The position numbers and the translations under genes are program-made. The notes beneath the pieces were generated by a model. The model saw only the letters and a list, made by a program, of their open reading frames with translations, was not told the DNA's origin and ran no database searches. Below are positions 43,183 to 52,361 of a stretch of 64,000 nucleotides of DNA, one piece after another. Numbering within the stretch: position 1 is the stretch's first letter; every line of letters begins with the position of its first letter. The DNA comes from Arachnia propionica (GTDB lineage: Bacteria > Actinomycetota > Actinomycetes > Propionibacteriales > Propionibacteriaceae): NCBI RefSeq assembly GCF_003932785.1, contig NZ_RQYT01000006.1, positions 34,169 through 98,168 of the forward strand. Direction: 5' to 3'.

Positions 43183-44475
43183 TCAGTGCAAAGCTGCCTG
43201 CGCCGCCTTCGGCAGGGCCCTGGCGATGACCTCCATGGCCTCGTCGTCGTGGGCCGACGAGAGGAACCAGGCCTCGAAGGCCGATGGCGGGAGGGCCACC
43301 CCCTCCTCCAGTATGGTGTGGAAGAACCGCGTGAAGGCGTCCGTGTCCTGGGCCTGCGCGTCGGCGTAGTTGCGGACCGGTTCCTCGCGGAAGAACACCG
43401 AGAACAGGTTCCCCGCGTTCTGCACCACGTGCGGGACCCCGGCCTTCGTCAGGGCCTCGTGGACCAGCGCCTGCAGTTCCCTGGAGCGGGCATCGACGTG
43501 GGCGTAGACGGTCTCGTCGGCGAGGTCCAGGGTCGCGATGCCCGCCGCCGTCGCCAGCGGGTTCCCCGACAAGGTGCCCGCCTGGTACACCGGACCCAGC
43601 GGGGCCAGCAGCTCCATGACCTCCCGACGCCCCGCCACCGCCGCCAGCGGCATCCCGCCACCGACGACCTTCCCGAACGTGAACAGATCCGGCACCCACA
43701 CCGGGTGCTCCACCCCGGCCTCGAAACCCCACCAGCCAGCGCGCGAGACCCGGAACCCGGTCAGCACCTCGTCCAGGATCATGAGCGCGCCGTGCTCGGC
43801 CGTCAACCGGCGGATCTCCGCGTTGAACCCCTCCGCCGGGGGCACGACCCCCATGTTCGACGGCGCCGCCTCCGTGATGACGCAGGCGATCCGGTCACCG
43901 AAGCTGGCGAACGCCTCCCGCAGCGCGGACACGTCGTTGTAGGGCAGCACGACGGTGTCCGCCGCGGCCGCCGCCGTCACCCCGGCGCTCCCCGGCAACC
44001 CCTGCGTCGCCACCCCCGACCCGGCCGCCGCCAGCAGCGCGTCCGAATGGCCGTGGTACAGCCCCGCGAACTTGATGATCCGGTCCCGACCGGTGGCGCC
44101 ACGGGCGATCCGGATGGCGGTCATCGTCGCCTCCGTCCCCGTGCTCACCAGCCGCACGTTCTCCGCCGCCGGCACCCGCTGCCGGATCCGCTCCGCCAGC
44201 TCCACCTCGGCCCCGGTCGGCGCCCCGAAGCTCAGCCCCTTCGCGGCGGCCCGCTGCACCGCCGCCACCACCTCGGGATGGGCATGCCCGAGCAGCGCCG
44301 GACCCCACGAACACACCAGATCCACGTAGCTCTTCCCGTCGACATCCGTCACCCGGCATCCCGACGCCTCGCGGATGAACCGCGGGGTGCCACCCACCGA
44401 GGCGAAGGCCCTGACCGGGGAGTTCACCCCACCCGGGATCGACTCCGTCGCACGCGTCATCCAGTCCTGGTTCAT
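43183..44475 (-). CDS. hemL: Glutamate-1-semialdehyde 2,1-aminomutase
   Basis: HemL converts glutamate-1-semialdehyde to 5-aminolevulinate with PLP, the second step of the C5 pathway. The 430-residue protein has the N-terminal [13 protein letters not shown], the phosphate-cup [11 protein letters not shown] (here [15 protein letters not shown]), the Asp of [13 protein letters not shown], and the Schiff-base Lys in [14 protein letters not shown]. The ATG at 44475 overlaps the hemB stop as ATGA; a longer frame upstream is discarded. It is the last gene of the hemE-hemY-hemCD-hemB-hemL operon. Confidence 0.97.
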   Translation of the reverse strand: MNQDWMTRATESIPGGVNSPVRAFASVGGTPRFIREASGCRVTDVDGKSYVDLVCSWGPALLGHAHPEVVAAVQRAAAKGLSFGAPTGAEVELAERIRQRVPAAENVRLVSTGTEATMTAIRIARGATGRDRIIKFAGLYHGHSDALLAAAGSGVATQGLPGSAGVTAAAAADTVVLPYNDVSALREAFASFGDRIACVITEAAPSNMGVVPPAEGFNAEIRRLTAEHGALMILDEVLTGFRVSRAGWWGFEAGVEHPVWVPDLFTFGKVVGGGMPLAAVAGRREVMELLAPLGPVYQAGTLSGNPLATAAGIATLDLADETVYAHVDARSRELQALVHEALTKAGVPHVVQNAGNLFSVFFREEPVRNYADAQAQDTDAFTRFFHTILEEGVALPPSAFEAWFLSSAHDDEAMEVIARALPKAAQAALH

Positions 44476-45434
44476 GCCATCCACTCCGCCACTTCCAACG
44501 CCCAGTAGGTCAGCACCACGTCGGCACCGGCCCGAACGATACTCGTCACCGACTCCTCGACGGCGGCCCGACGGTTGATCCACCCCTTCTCGGCGGCCGC
44601 CTCGATCATCGAGTACTCCCCCGACACCTGGTACGCCGCCACCGGCACCTGCGCCACCGCCGCGACATCAGCCAGCACGTCCAGGTAGTGGCTGGCGGGC
44701 TTGACCATCACCATGTCCGCCCCCTCCGCCAGGTCCAGCAGCGCCTCCCGCAGCCCCTCGCGACGATTCCCCGGATCCTGCTGATAGGTACGCCGATCCC
44801 CCTCCAGCGAGGACCCCACCGCCTCGCGGAACGGCCCGTAGAACGCCGACGCGTACTTCGCGGAATAAGCGAGCACCGCCACATCCTCGAACCCCGCCCC
44901 GTCGAGTCCCTCCCGGATGATCCGGACCTGGCCGTCCATCATCCCCGACGGCGCGACGACGTGGGCCCCGGCCTCAGCCTGGGCGATCGCCTGCCGCGCG
45001 TACAGCTCACAGGTCTCGTCGTTCACGACCCGGCCGTCGGCGGCCAGGACCCCGCAGTGGCCATGGCTGGTGAACTCGTCGAGGCAGACATCCGACATGA
45101 TGACCAGCTCGTCACCCACCGCCTCACGGCAGGCCGTGATACCCCGCTGCAGGATGCCGTCGGCCGCCCACGCCTGCGAACCTTGGGCGTCCTTGTCCGC
45201 ATCATCCGGCACCCCGAAGAGCATGATCCCGCCCAGCCCGGCGTCCCGGGCGGCCCTCGCCACGTCCCCGATCTGGGCGACGGTGTGCCGCAGCACCCCC
45301 GGCATCGCCTTGATCTCGGCCCCGGTCTCCCCGACGAACGCGGGCAGCACCAGCTGGCTCGGCCTCGGCCTGGTCTCCCGGACCAGCCGCCGCATCGCGG
45401 CCGTGGTGCGGAGACGACGTGGACGCTCGATCAT
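44472..45434 (-). CDS. hemB: Porphobilinogen synthase (5-aminolevulinate dehydratase)
   Basis: HemB condenses two 5-aminolevulinates to porphobilinogen. The 320-residue protein has the catalytic lysines in [16 protein letters not shown] and [12 protein letters not shown]. The metal-binding stretch reads [14 protein letters not shown]: the first and third cysteines of the zinc CxC...C site are kept while the middle one is Asp, an intermediate between zinc- and magnesium-type enzymes. Both ends overlap neighbours by 4 bases. Confidence 0.97.
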   Translation of the reverse strand: MIERPRRLRTTAAMRRLVRETRPRPSQLVLPAFVGETGAEIKAMPGVLRHTVAQIGDVARAARDAGLGGIMLFGVPDDADKDAQGSQAWAADGILQRGITACREAVGDELVIMSDVCLDEFTSHGHCGVLAADGRVVNDETCELYARQAIAQAEAGAHVVAPSGMMDGQVRIIREGLDGAGFEDVAVLAYSAKYASAFYGPFREAVGSSLEGDRRTYQQDPGNRREGLREALLDLAEGADMVMVKPASHYLDVLADVAAVAQVPVAAYQVSGEYSMIEAAAEKGWINRRAAVEESVTSIVRAGADVVLTYWALEVAEWMA

Positions 45435-47038
45435 GCGTTCCCCTTCCGGATCAGCTCGGCGGTCGCCCGGGCGACCTCCTCGGCATCGGGCGAGGTCGCC
45501 GCGCTGGCCGCGACCCCCAACTCATTCAACACCCTCAACGTGGGCTGCCCGATCGCCAGCACCCGCGTGGCGGGGGGCCAGCCCAGCCGTTCGTGGATCG
45601 CCCGGGCCATGGACCCGGAGGTCACCACCACGGCGCCGAACTCCCCCGCCCGCCACGACGCCACCAGGTCCTCGGGCAGGTGTCCGGTGGGTTCCATCGT
45701 GTAGACGGGCACCACCGACACCTCGTGCCCCAGGTCCCGGAGCCCATCCGGCAGGTTCGGCTTCGACAACGCCGACCCCGGGATGAGCACCCGCGCGGGA
45801 GTCGCCTCGAACTCCGTGACGATCCCGTCGCCGCTGGCCTGCCGGGGCACGAAATCCACCTCGTAGCCCGCCTGCTCCAGGGCCCTGGCGGTGGCTCTCC
45901 CCACCGCCGCGATCCTGCCGGGGAGCCTCAGCCCCAGCTCCTCCAGCGTCTCGACGGTGCGGGCGGAGGTCACGATGCTCCAGTCGGCATCCGGCAGGTG
46001 ATCCACCTCGAGCACCACCCTGACCTGCACGGGCCAGGCCGTCACGGCCAGCCCCTGCGCCTCCAGCGCCGTCGAGATGGCCCCGGCCTCGCGGGGCAGG
46101 AACACCGTGCGCCTGGCCTCGGCCGGCCACAGATCCGCGGCGTCGTGGAACTCCGCCAGCCGGGACTCCCGGCTGGCCCCCAGCTCCGTCACCTCGCCCG
46201 CTCCGGCGTCGAGGAGCCGGGCCGCCACCCGCTCCCCCGCCCCAGGGGCGAGCGACTCCTCCGCGGTGACGACCTGCGTCCCGTCGTGGGAGAACACCCC
46301 GGCGACGAGGCTGCCTCCCTCTCCGCGGGCAGCGATCGGCGCGGCACAGCCACCGCCGAGTGCCGCCAGCACGGCACGTTCCTCCATGACACAGAGCCGG
46401 GCCGTGGGGTCGTCGATGACGGACAGCACCTCCCGCAAGGGCTTGTCGTCCACCCGGCACTCGACGGCGAGGGCTCCCTGCCCCGGCGCAGGCAGGATCG
46501 GCAGGTCCTCGGTGATCCGCCCCGCCAGCCCCAGCCGTCGCAGCCCGGCGGCGGCCAGCACGACGGCGTCGAGGTCGCCCTGGGTGACCCGTGCCAGCCG
46601 GGTGTCGATGTTGCCCCGGATGTCGACGTAGGTCAGATCCGGTCGGAGCCCCCGCAGCTGCGCGACCCGACGCGGCGACCCCGTCCCCACGAGGGCCCCG
46701 GGGGGCAGCTCGGCCAGGGTCAGACCGTCGCGGGCGCACAGGGCGTCGAGCGCCGATTCGCGGGTCGGCACGGCTGCGATCACCAGGCCCGGCACCGGCT
46801 CCACCGGCAGGTCCTTGAGCGAGTGGACGGCCAGGTCCACCTCACCCTCCAGCAGCGCGCTGCGCAGTTCCGCCGCGAACACCCCCAGACCCTCGACGGC
46901 CTTGAGCGAACCCCGTTCCCGATCGCCACGGGTGCGGATCGGCACCACCTCGACCTCGTGGCCAAGGGCCCGGAGCCGATCCGCCACCCATGTCGACTGG
47001 GTCATCGCCAGCGTCGACGCCCTGGTCCCCAACCTCAT
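45431..47038 (-). CDS. hemCD: Hydroxymethylbilane synthase - uroporphyrinogen III synthase fusion
   Basis: This 535-residue fusion performs two consecutive steps from porphobilinogen to uroporphyrinogen III. The HemC half (about 1-290) has RLGTRASTLAMTQ, the catalytic VHSLKDLPV, GTGSPRRVAQL, RGNIDTRLARV and the cofactor Cys in LGGGCAAPIAARG. The HemD half (about 300-535) starts TVFLPREAGAIS and has GRATARALEQAGYEV and the conserved Tyr in VPVYTMEPTG. It begins at the ATG at 47038, overlapping the hemY stop; a longer upstream frame is a shadow of hemY. The fusion is functional as judged by all key residues. Confidence 0.95.
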   Translation of the reverse strand: MRLGTRASTLAMTQSTWVADRLRALGHEVEVVPIRTRGDRERGSLKAVEGLGVFAAELRSALLEGEVDLAVHSLKDLPVEPVPGLVIAAVPTRESALDALCARDGLTLAELPPGALVGTGSPRRVAQLRGLRPDLTYVDIRGNIDTRLARVTQGDLDAVVLAAAGLRRLGLAGRITEDLPILPAPGQGALAVECRVDDKPLREVLSVIDDPTARLCVMEERAVLAALGGGCAAPIAARGEGGSLVAGVFSHDGTQVVTAEESLAPGAGERVAARLLDAGAGEVTELGASRESRLAEFHDAADLWPAEARRTVFLPREAGAISTALEAQGLAVTAWPVQVRVVLEVDHLPDADWSIVTSARTVETLEELGLRLPGRIAAVGRATARALEQAGYEVDFVPRQASGDGIVTEFEATPARVLIPGSALSKPNLPDGLRDLGHEVSVVPVYTMEPTGHLPEDLVASWRAGEFGAVVVTSGSMARAIHERLGWPPATRVLAIGQPTLRVLNELGVAASAATSPDAEEVARATAELIRKGNA

Positions 47039-48255
47039 GCGGCCGCCTCCAATCCCGAGGCGATGGCCGCCTCGATCCCGTTGCCGAAGACCCACGCCCC
47101 GGCGAGCCGCATGTGCCCCGGCAGCTGCGCCAGCAGCGCAGTTCGGGCCTCCGGCCCCAGGCTGCGCGGCACCGCTGGCCAGCGCGTGACCGCGACGTCG
47201 AGGGCCCGGGTCACGGGACGGCCGAGCAGCAGCGACGCGTCGGCCAGCGCCTGCTCCGTGGTCGGTGTGGCGTCGGGGGCGTAGCTGAGCCGCAGCACCG
47301 CCACCCGGGTCCCGCTCCACGGCCACTTCGCCGAGTAGTGGGTGAGGGCCCTGGCGGTCAACCCCGGCAGCGGCTGCCCGAGCAGCACCCCGGAGCCGAC
47401 CGGGGCGCCATCGAGCTGGGCCGGGTCCAGGGCCAGCATGACGTTCTGGGATGCGGTGGTGGGCGGGGTGCCCACCTCGATGCCCAGCTGGCGGAGCAGG
47501 TCGGCGGCGGGCCGGGCGGGGCAGGCGATGACCACCTGGTCGGCGTCCAGCGCGTTGAGATCCTCCACCCGCTCCCCGAGCCGGATCTCACCCCCGTGGT
47601 CACGGATGTCGTCGGCGAGGGCCTCGACGAGACGGAACAGTCCTCCGACGGGCTGGGCGACGCTCGAACGGGTCCCCCGGGCTGCGGCGACCTTGGCGTA
47701 CAGGGATCCCGGCCCCACGAGACCGGGCGCGAACTGGGCCAGGGCCATGCGTTCCGGCGGCATGCCGTAGACGCCCCTCGTCACGGGGGCGACGAGCCGT
47801 CTCGTCACCGCCTCGCCGAGCCGGGCCGTGACGAGCTCACCGACCGTGGTGGCGTCGACACCGACCTCGTCGGCAAGCTCAGGTTCGGCCAGGGCGAGGG
47901 CGAGCTGTTGCTCGTCGAGGGCCGCGCTGAGGGCCGGGTCGTCGGGGCTGGCGGGGATGCCCAGCACCCCGTCGGCCCCCGGCCAGGACTCGTCGACCGA
48001 CCAGCGGATCCGTGGCCCCCCCTCCGGCTCCCGGACCTCCAGGCCGAGCGTGGCGCAGAGCGCATCGGCGGTGCCGAGCCGACGGGCGAAGGCCTCGGCC
48101 CCGCCGTCGACCCGCTCCCCTGCCAGGGTGATGGGCATCACCATCCCACCGAGCCGGTCCGTCGCCTCGACCACGGTCACGGACTCCCCGCTGCGGGCGA
48201 ACCGGTGGGCCGCGGCGAGTCCCGCGACCCCTCCCCCGATGACGACGGCGTTCAC
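47035..48255 (-). CDS. hemY: Coproporphyrinogen III oxidase (HemY/CgoX)
   Basis: This 406-residue FAD enzyme oxidises coproporphyrinogen III to coproporphyrin III in Gram-positive bacteria. It has the N-terminal dinucleotide motif VVIGGGVAGLAAAHRFA, the substrate-side YGMPPERMALAQ region, and the C-terminal FAD motif LAGAWVFGNGIEAAIASG. The assignment to coproporphyrinogen rather than protoporphyrinogen follows from the presence of hemQ and the lack of hemF/hemN here. The GTG start overlaps the hemE stop (GTGA). The Asn in FGNGIEAAI replaces the usual Gly-Val of this motif. Confidence 0.92.
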   Translation of the reverse strand: MNAVVIGGGVAGLAAAHRFARSGESVTVVEATDRLGGMVMPITLAGERVDGGAEAFARRLGTADALCATLGLEVREPEGGPRIRWSVDESWPGADGVLGIPASPDDPALSAALDEQQLALALAEPELADEVGVDATTVGELVTARLGEAVTRRLVAPVTRGVYGMPPERMALAQFAPGLVGPGSLYAKVAAARGTRSSVAQPVGGLFRLVEALADDIRDHGGEIRLGERVEDLNALDADQVVIACPARPAADLLRQLGIEVGTPPTTASQNVMLALDPAQLDGAPVGSGVLLGQPLPGLTARALTHYSAKWPWSGTRVAVLRLSYAPDATPTTEQALADASLLLGRPVTRALDVAVTRWPAVPRSLGPEARTALLAQLPGHMRLAGAWVFGNGIEAAIASGLEAAA

Positions 48256-49265
48256 TGTTCGTGCACCCAGGCGACGAGGTCGGTCAGGACCTGCGGATCC
48301 GTGGTGGGGGGCACGCCGTGTCCCAGGTTGACGATGTGGGCCGGGGCCGCCCTGCCCCGCTCGACGACGTCGCGGGCGTGGGCCTCGAGCGCGTCCCATC
48401 CGGCGGCGAGACGCGCCGGGTCGATGTTGCCCTGGAGGACCGTGCCGGGCAGGCGGCGCGCCGCCTCGTCGAGGGGGGTGCGGTAGTCGACGCCGATGGC
48501 CTCCACGCCGAGGGCCATCTCCTCGAGCAGGTGTCCTGTTCCCGTCCCGAAGTGGATGCGCGGCACCTGGATTCCGTCGAGGGCTCGCCTCGAGTGCGGC
48601 GCCACCTTGGCTGCGTAGTCCTCCCGGGTGAGGGACCCGGCCCACGAGTCGAACAGCTGGACGGCCCGGGCGCCGCCCTCGATCTGCCACCGGAGAAACT
48701 GCCGTGAGATGTCGGCGCACCAGCCGAGCAGCAGATCCCACGATTCCGGGTCGGCGTGCATCATGGCCCGGGCCGCGAGATGGTCCCGTGACCCCCGGCC
48801 CTCGACGAGGTAGGCGGCCAGGGTGAACGGCGCCCCCGCGAAACCCAGCACCGGGGTCCTCTCCCCGAGTTCCAGGACGCTGAGCCGCACCGCCTCGACG
48901 ACGGCCGAGCCATCGCCCGGTCCGCGCTCGACCAGGCGCCTGACGTCGTGGGCGTCGCGGACGGGCTCCGAAAAGACGGGGCCGACGCCGGAGGTGATCG
49001 TCACGTCCACTCCTGCGAGTGCCAGCGGGATCATGATGTCGGAGAAGAAGACAGCGGCGTCGACCCCGTGGCGACGAACGGGTTGACAGGTGATCTCGGC
49101 GGCGAGGTCGGGCCGCAGGCAGGCCTCCAGCATGGCGACCCCCTGTCTCACATGGCGGTACTCCGGCAGGGATCGCCCTGCCTGCCTCATGAACCACACG
49201 GGCAATCTGTCCGGCCGATTCCCAGCCAGGGCTTGAAGGATGACGGGCTCCGCGCTGTCGGTCAT
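48252..49265 (-). CDS. hemE: Uroporphyrinogen decarboxylase
   Basis: HemE removes four carboxyl groups from uroporphyrinogen III to give coproporphyrinogen III. The 337-residue protein has the signature PVWFMRQAGRSLPEYR, the FFSDIMIPLALAGVDV strand with the catalytic Asp, GFAGAPFTLAAYLVEG, and HFGTGTGHLLE. The start is the ATG at 49265. It is the promoter-proximal gene of the five-gene minus-strand haem operon and is divergent from hemA, with 48 bases between them. Confidence 0.97.
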   Translation of the reverse strand: MTDSAEPVILQALAGNRPDRLPVWFMRQAGRSLPEYRHVRQGVAMLEACLRPDLAAEITCQPVRRHGVDAAVFFSDIMIPLALAGVDVTITSGVGPVFSEPVRDAHDVRRLVERGPGDGSAVVEAVRLSVLELGERTPVLGFAGAPFTLAAYLVEGRGSRDHLAARAMMHADPESWDLLLGWCADISRQFLRWQIEGGARAVQLFDSWAGSLTREDYAAKVAPHSRRALDGIQVPRIHFGTGTGHLLEEMALGVEAIGVDYRTPLDEAARRLPGTVLQGNIDPARLAAGWDALEAHARDVVERGRAAPAHIVNLGHGVPPTTDPQVLTDLVAWVHEQ

Positions 49266-49313
49266 GCCCTGAATTCTGCCGTATCGGCTCAGATCTGGTT
49301 AGCTAGGCTCATC

Positions 49314-50585
49314 GTGAACTTTCGCATCCTCTCAGTCGAACACGACCGGCAAGGCCTGTCGGAGGTCCAGCGCGTTTCTCAACATGCGGACAGACTGTCC
49401 TCTTGTCTCACCGCCATCCCGGGGGTGGACGGTGTCATCACCCTGAGCACCTGCAACCGCGTCGAGTTCCTGCTGGACGCGGAGTCGGTGTCCGAGTCAC
49501 ACCTCCGCCTCCGGCTGGCCCGTGAACTCGCCCCCACCGCCCACTGGAACGTCTACGAGAACGACGAGGCACTGGACCACCTGTTCCGGGTCGCCAGCGG
49601 GCTCAACTCCATGGTGGTCGGTGAACGCGAGATCGCGGGTCAGCTCCGGCGGGCCCTGAAACTGGCAGCCGCCGAGGGGCGTGCCAGCGGCAACCTGACC
49701 CAGGTGGCCAGCGCCGCGCTCCACACCGCGCGCCGCGTGGGTTCGGAGACCAGACTCCAGGAGTCCGGTCGTTCCGTGGTCTCCGTCGGCCTGGACATGA
49801 CGGGCATCTCGGACTGGCCCTCCCAGCGGGTCCTGCTCGTGGGAACGGGCTCCTTCGCCGGTGCCGTGGTGGCGGCGCTGCAGCAGCGGGGCGTCTCCGA
49901 GATCCTCGTGCACTCGGTCTCCGGCAGGGCACATGACTTCGCAGCCGCCCGTGGGCTCGGGGCGGTTGACGATCTGTGCGACGGCATCGCCAGAAGCACC
50001 ATGGTGATCGCGTGCCGTGGCATGGGAAGCCCGATCATCCACCCGGAACACCTGGCAGGGACCCCCGTCTCGGTGGTGCTGGACCTGGCCCTCAGCCCCG
50101 ATGTGGACCCCGGCGTGGCGCGTCTGGAGGGTGTCACGCTGCTGGACCTCGCCGCCATCCAGGGTGCCATCTCCCCGGCCTGGGCCGCCGACACCGCCCA
50201 TGCCGAACAGCTGGTCCGGCTCGCCGTAGCCGAGACGGCCGCCCGCCTGGCCTCCCGGGCCGCCGACCCCGCGGTGGCCTCCCTCCGGGAATCGGTGCTG
50301 GCCATCGTCGACGAGGAGGTCGCGCGGCTGCCCCAGGGCCGGGCCCTCACGGTGGAGGACTGCGCGCAGGCACTGCGACGTCTGGCCACCCGTTTCCTCC
50401 ACACCCCGTCGGCCCGCGCCAGAGACGCCGCCATGGCCGGGCGCATCGACGACTACCTCGCCGCGGTCGAGGAGTTGTACGGCATCGACATGAGCCTGGA
50501 CCGCACGCACCAGGGCGAGAGCCGCTGCCCCATGACGGGGTTGAGTTTCGCCGACCTCCACCACCCCCACGCGGAGACCCGATGA
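49314..50585 (+). CDS. hemA: Glutamyl-tRNA reductase
   Basis: HemA reduces glutamyl-tRNA to glutamate-1-semialdehyde, the first committed step of the C5 pathway. The 423-residue protein has the catalytic Cys in LSTCNRVEFLL, GLNSMVVGEREIAGQL, an NADPH motif VLLVGTGSFAGAVVAAL, and the C-terminal dimerisation helices. The GTG at 49314 begins VNFRILSVEHD; TAGGCT lies 4 bases before it and no Shine-Dalgarno is visible, so a leaderless mRNA is likely. The stop overlaps hemH by 4 bases (ATGA). Confidence 0.96.
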   Translation: MNFRILSVEHDRQGLSEVQRVSQHADRLSSCLTAIPGVDGVITLSTCNRVEFLLDAESVSESHLRLRLARELAPTAHWNVYENDEALDHLFRVASGLNSMVVGEREIAGQLRRALKLAAAEGRASGNLTQVASAALHTARRVGSETRLQESGRSVVSVGLDMTGISDWPSQRVLLVGTGSFAGAVVAALQQRGVSEILVHSVSGRAHDFAAARGLGAVDDLCDGIARSTMVIACRGMGSPIIHPEHLAGTPVSVVLDLALSPDVDPGVARLEGVTLLDLAAIQGAISPAWAADTAHAEQLVRLAVAETAARLASRAADPAVASLRESVLAIVDEEVARLPQGRALTVEDCAQALRRLATRFLHTPSARARDAAMAGRIDDYLAAVEELYGIDMSLDRTHQGESRCPMTGLSFADLHHPHAETR

Positions 50586-51658
50586 CCGACGCACTCAGCC
50601 CGTACACCGCCGTCCTGCTCGCCTCCTACGGCGGGCCCCGTCGCTCCGAGGACGTGCTTCCCTTCATGCGCAACGCGACGGCCGGAAGGGGCGTCCCGGA
50701 CGAGCGCCTCATCGAGGTGTCCCGCCACTACGAGCTGTTCGGTGGCCGCTCCCCCATCAACGAACAGAACGAGGCGCTGCGGGACGCCCTCGTCGCCGAG
50801 CTGGAGCGACGGGGCTGCCCCCGCGAGGTCGTGATCGGCAACCGCAACTGGACCCCGTTCTTCAGCGAGACGGTGGGGGCGTTGCGGGACGGCGGCCACG
50901 AACGGGTCGTCGCCCTGGCGACGGCCGCGTACTCGTCGTACTCCAGTTGCCGCCAGTACCACGAGGACCTTGACAAGGCGATGGTGGAGTTCCCCGAGGT
51001 GTCGCTGGAGAAGGTCGGCCCCTACTGGGCACACGACGGATTCATCGTCGCCAACGTCGCCTCCCTCGTCGCTGCGGTGCAGAGTCTGCGGTCGCGGCTC
51101 GACGGCGGGCGGCTGCGTGTCCTCTTCGTCACCCATTCCATCCCGATCGCCATGAACGAACTCTCCTCGGACGGGACCCCGGAGCGGCGCTACGATGCCC
51201 AGCACCTCCAGGTCGCCCAGCAGGTCGCCCGGCGTGCCGGGGACGAACTCGGCGAGCAGCTCGACTGGGAGCTCACCTACTGTTCTCGCTCCGGCGCCCC
51301 CCACATCCCGTGGCTGGAACCGGACGTCAGCGACCGCATCGGTGAGATCACCGAGGTGGAGGGGGTCGTCGTGGCCCCCATCGGCTTCATCTCCGACCAC
51401 ATGGAGGTCGCCTTCGACCTCGACACGGAGGCCAGGCAGGCCGCTGCGGATGCCGGGCTGCTCTTCGAACGGGCCGCCACCGTCGGGACCCATCCGGCGT
51501 TCATCGCCTCCTTGGCCGATCTCCTCCTGGAGCAGGCCGCCATCGCCCGCGGGGACCTCGACCATGCGCAGCACCCCTGTCTCCGCGCCGTCACCAGCTG
51601 TTGCCATCCCCGACACCGGAAGGATCCTCATGTCCCACCCGCACCAGCCCGTCGTTGA
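50582..51658 (+). CDS. hemH: Coproporphyrin III ferrochelatase
   Basis: In this pathway HemH (CpfC) inserts iron into coproporphyrin III. The 358-residue protein has the N-terminal LLASYGGPRRSEDV, the catalytic His in VLFVTHSIPIAMNE, and APIGFISDHMEVAFDL with the conserved Glu. Cysteines at TYCSRSG and in the C-terminal HPCLRAVTSCCHP resemble the four [2Fe-2S] ligands of actinobacterial ferrochelatases. The C-terminus reads 29 bases into hemQ in another frame, giving a long overlap. Confidence 0.95.
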   Translation: MTDALSPYTAVLLASYGGPRRSEDVLPFMRNATAGRGVPDERLIEVSRHYELFGGRSPINEQNEALRDALVAELERRGCPREVVIGNRNWTPFFSETVGALRDGGHERVVALATAAYSSYSSCRQYHEDLDKAMVEFPEVSLEKVGPYWAHDGFIVANVASLVAAVQSLRSRLDGGRLRVLFVTHSIPIAMNELSSDGTPERRYDAQHLQVAQQVARRAGDELGEQLDWELTYCSRSGAPHIPWLEPDVSDRIGEITEVEGVVVAPIGFISDHMEVAFDLDTEARQAAADAGLLFERAATVGTHPAFIASLADLLLEQAAIARGDLDHAQHPCLRAVTSCCHPRHRKDPHVPPAPARR

Positions 51659-52361
51659 CCCCCGCGACACCCCGATTCCCGCCGACGAGGTCAACGCGAA
51701 CACCCACTACCTCATGTACTCGGTGTTCCAGACCATCGGCGCCGTCGATCCCGATCACGTGGCGGCGGCCGAGAAGGCCCTGGCGGACACCGGGGTCACC
51801 ATCCGCGGCTACTACGACATCGGCGGTTTCCGCGCGGACGCCGACCTGCTCGTCTGGCTGGTCGACGACGATCCCGCGGCGTTGCAGGCCGCGTACCACG
51901 CGCTGCGTCGCAGCGATCTCGGCGCGTCCCTGGAGCCGGTGTGGTCCTGCATCGGCGTGCACCGTCCGGCGGAGTTCAACCGCGGTCACACGCCCGCCTG
52001 TTTCTCCGGTGTCGCGCCCCGACCGTGGCTGTGCGTCTACCCGTTCGTCCGCAGCTACGACTGGTACTACCTCGACGACGACCACCGCTCGAAGATGCTC
52101 TCCGAGCACGGCCGGATGGGACGCGAGTACCCGGATGTGCTGGGCTCCACCACGTCGGCGTTCGCACTGAACGACTACGAGTGGCTGCTCGCCTTCGAGG
52201 CCGACGACCTGCACCGACTGACGGATGCCATGCGCTATCAGCGCGGGGCCGAGGCCCGGCTCCACGTGCGTGAGGAGACCCCGTTCTTCACGGGGCCCCG
52301 CGTCACGCTCACGGAGTGGGCCTCCCGTCAGCCCTCGATGACCTCCTTCATGAGGGAGTGA
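51630..52361 (+). CDS. hemQ: Coproheme decarboxylase (HemQ/ChdC)
   Basis: HemQ decarboxylates coproheme to haem b, the last step of the coproporphyrin-dependent pathway. The 243-residue chlorite-dismutase-fold protein has the catalytic Tyr region CVYPFVRSYDWYYLDDD and, near the C-terminus, ARLHVREETPFFTGPR, which I take to contain the proximal haem-ligand His. The ATG at 51630 has GGAAGG 6 bases upstream. It overlaps the end of hemH by 29 bases and converges with the next gene, overlapping it by 34 bases. Confidence 0.95.
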   Translation: MSHPHQPVVDPRDTPIPADEVNANTHYLMYSVFQTIGAVDPDHVAAAEKALADTGVTIRGYYDIGGFRADADLLVWLVDDDPAALQAAYHALRRSDLGASLEPVWSCIGVHRPAEFNRGHTPACFSGVAPRPWLCVYPFVRSYDWYYLDDDHRSKMLSEHGRMGREYPDVLGSTTSAFALNDYEWLLAFEADDLHRLTDAMRYQRGAEARLHVREETPFFTGPRVTLTEWASRQPSMTSFMRE

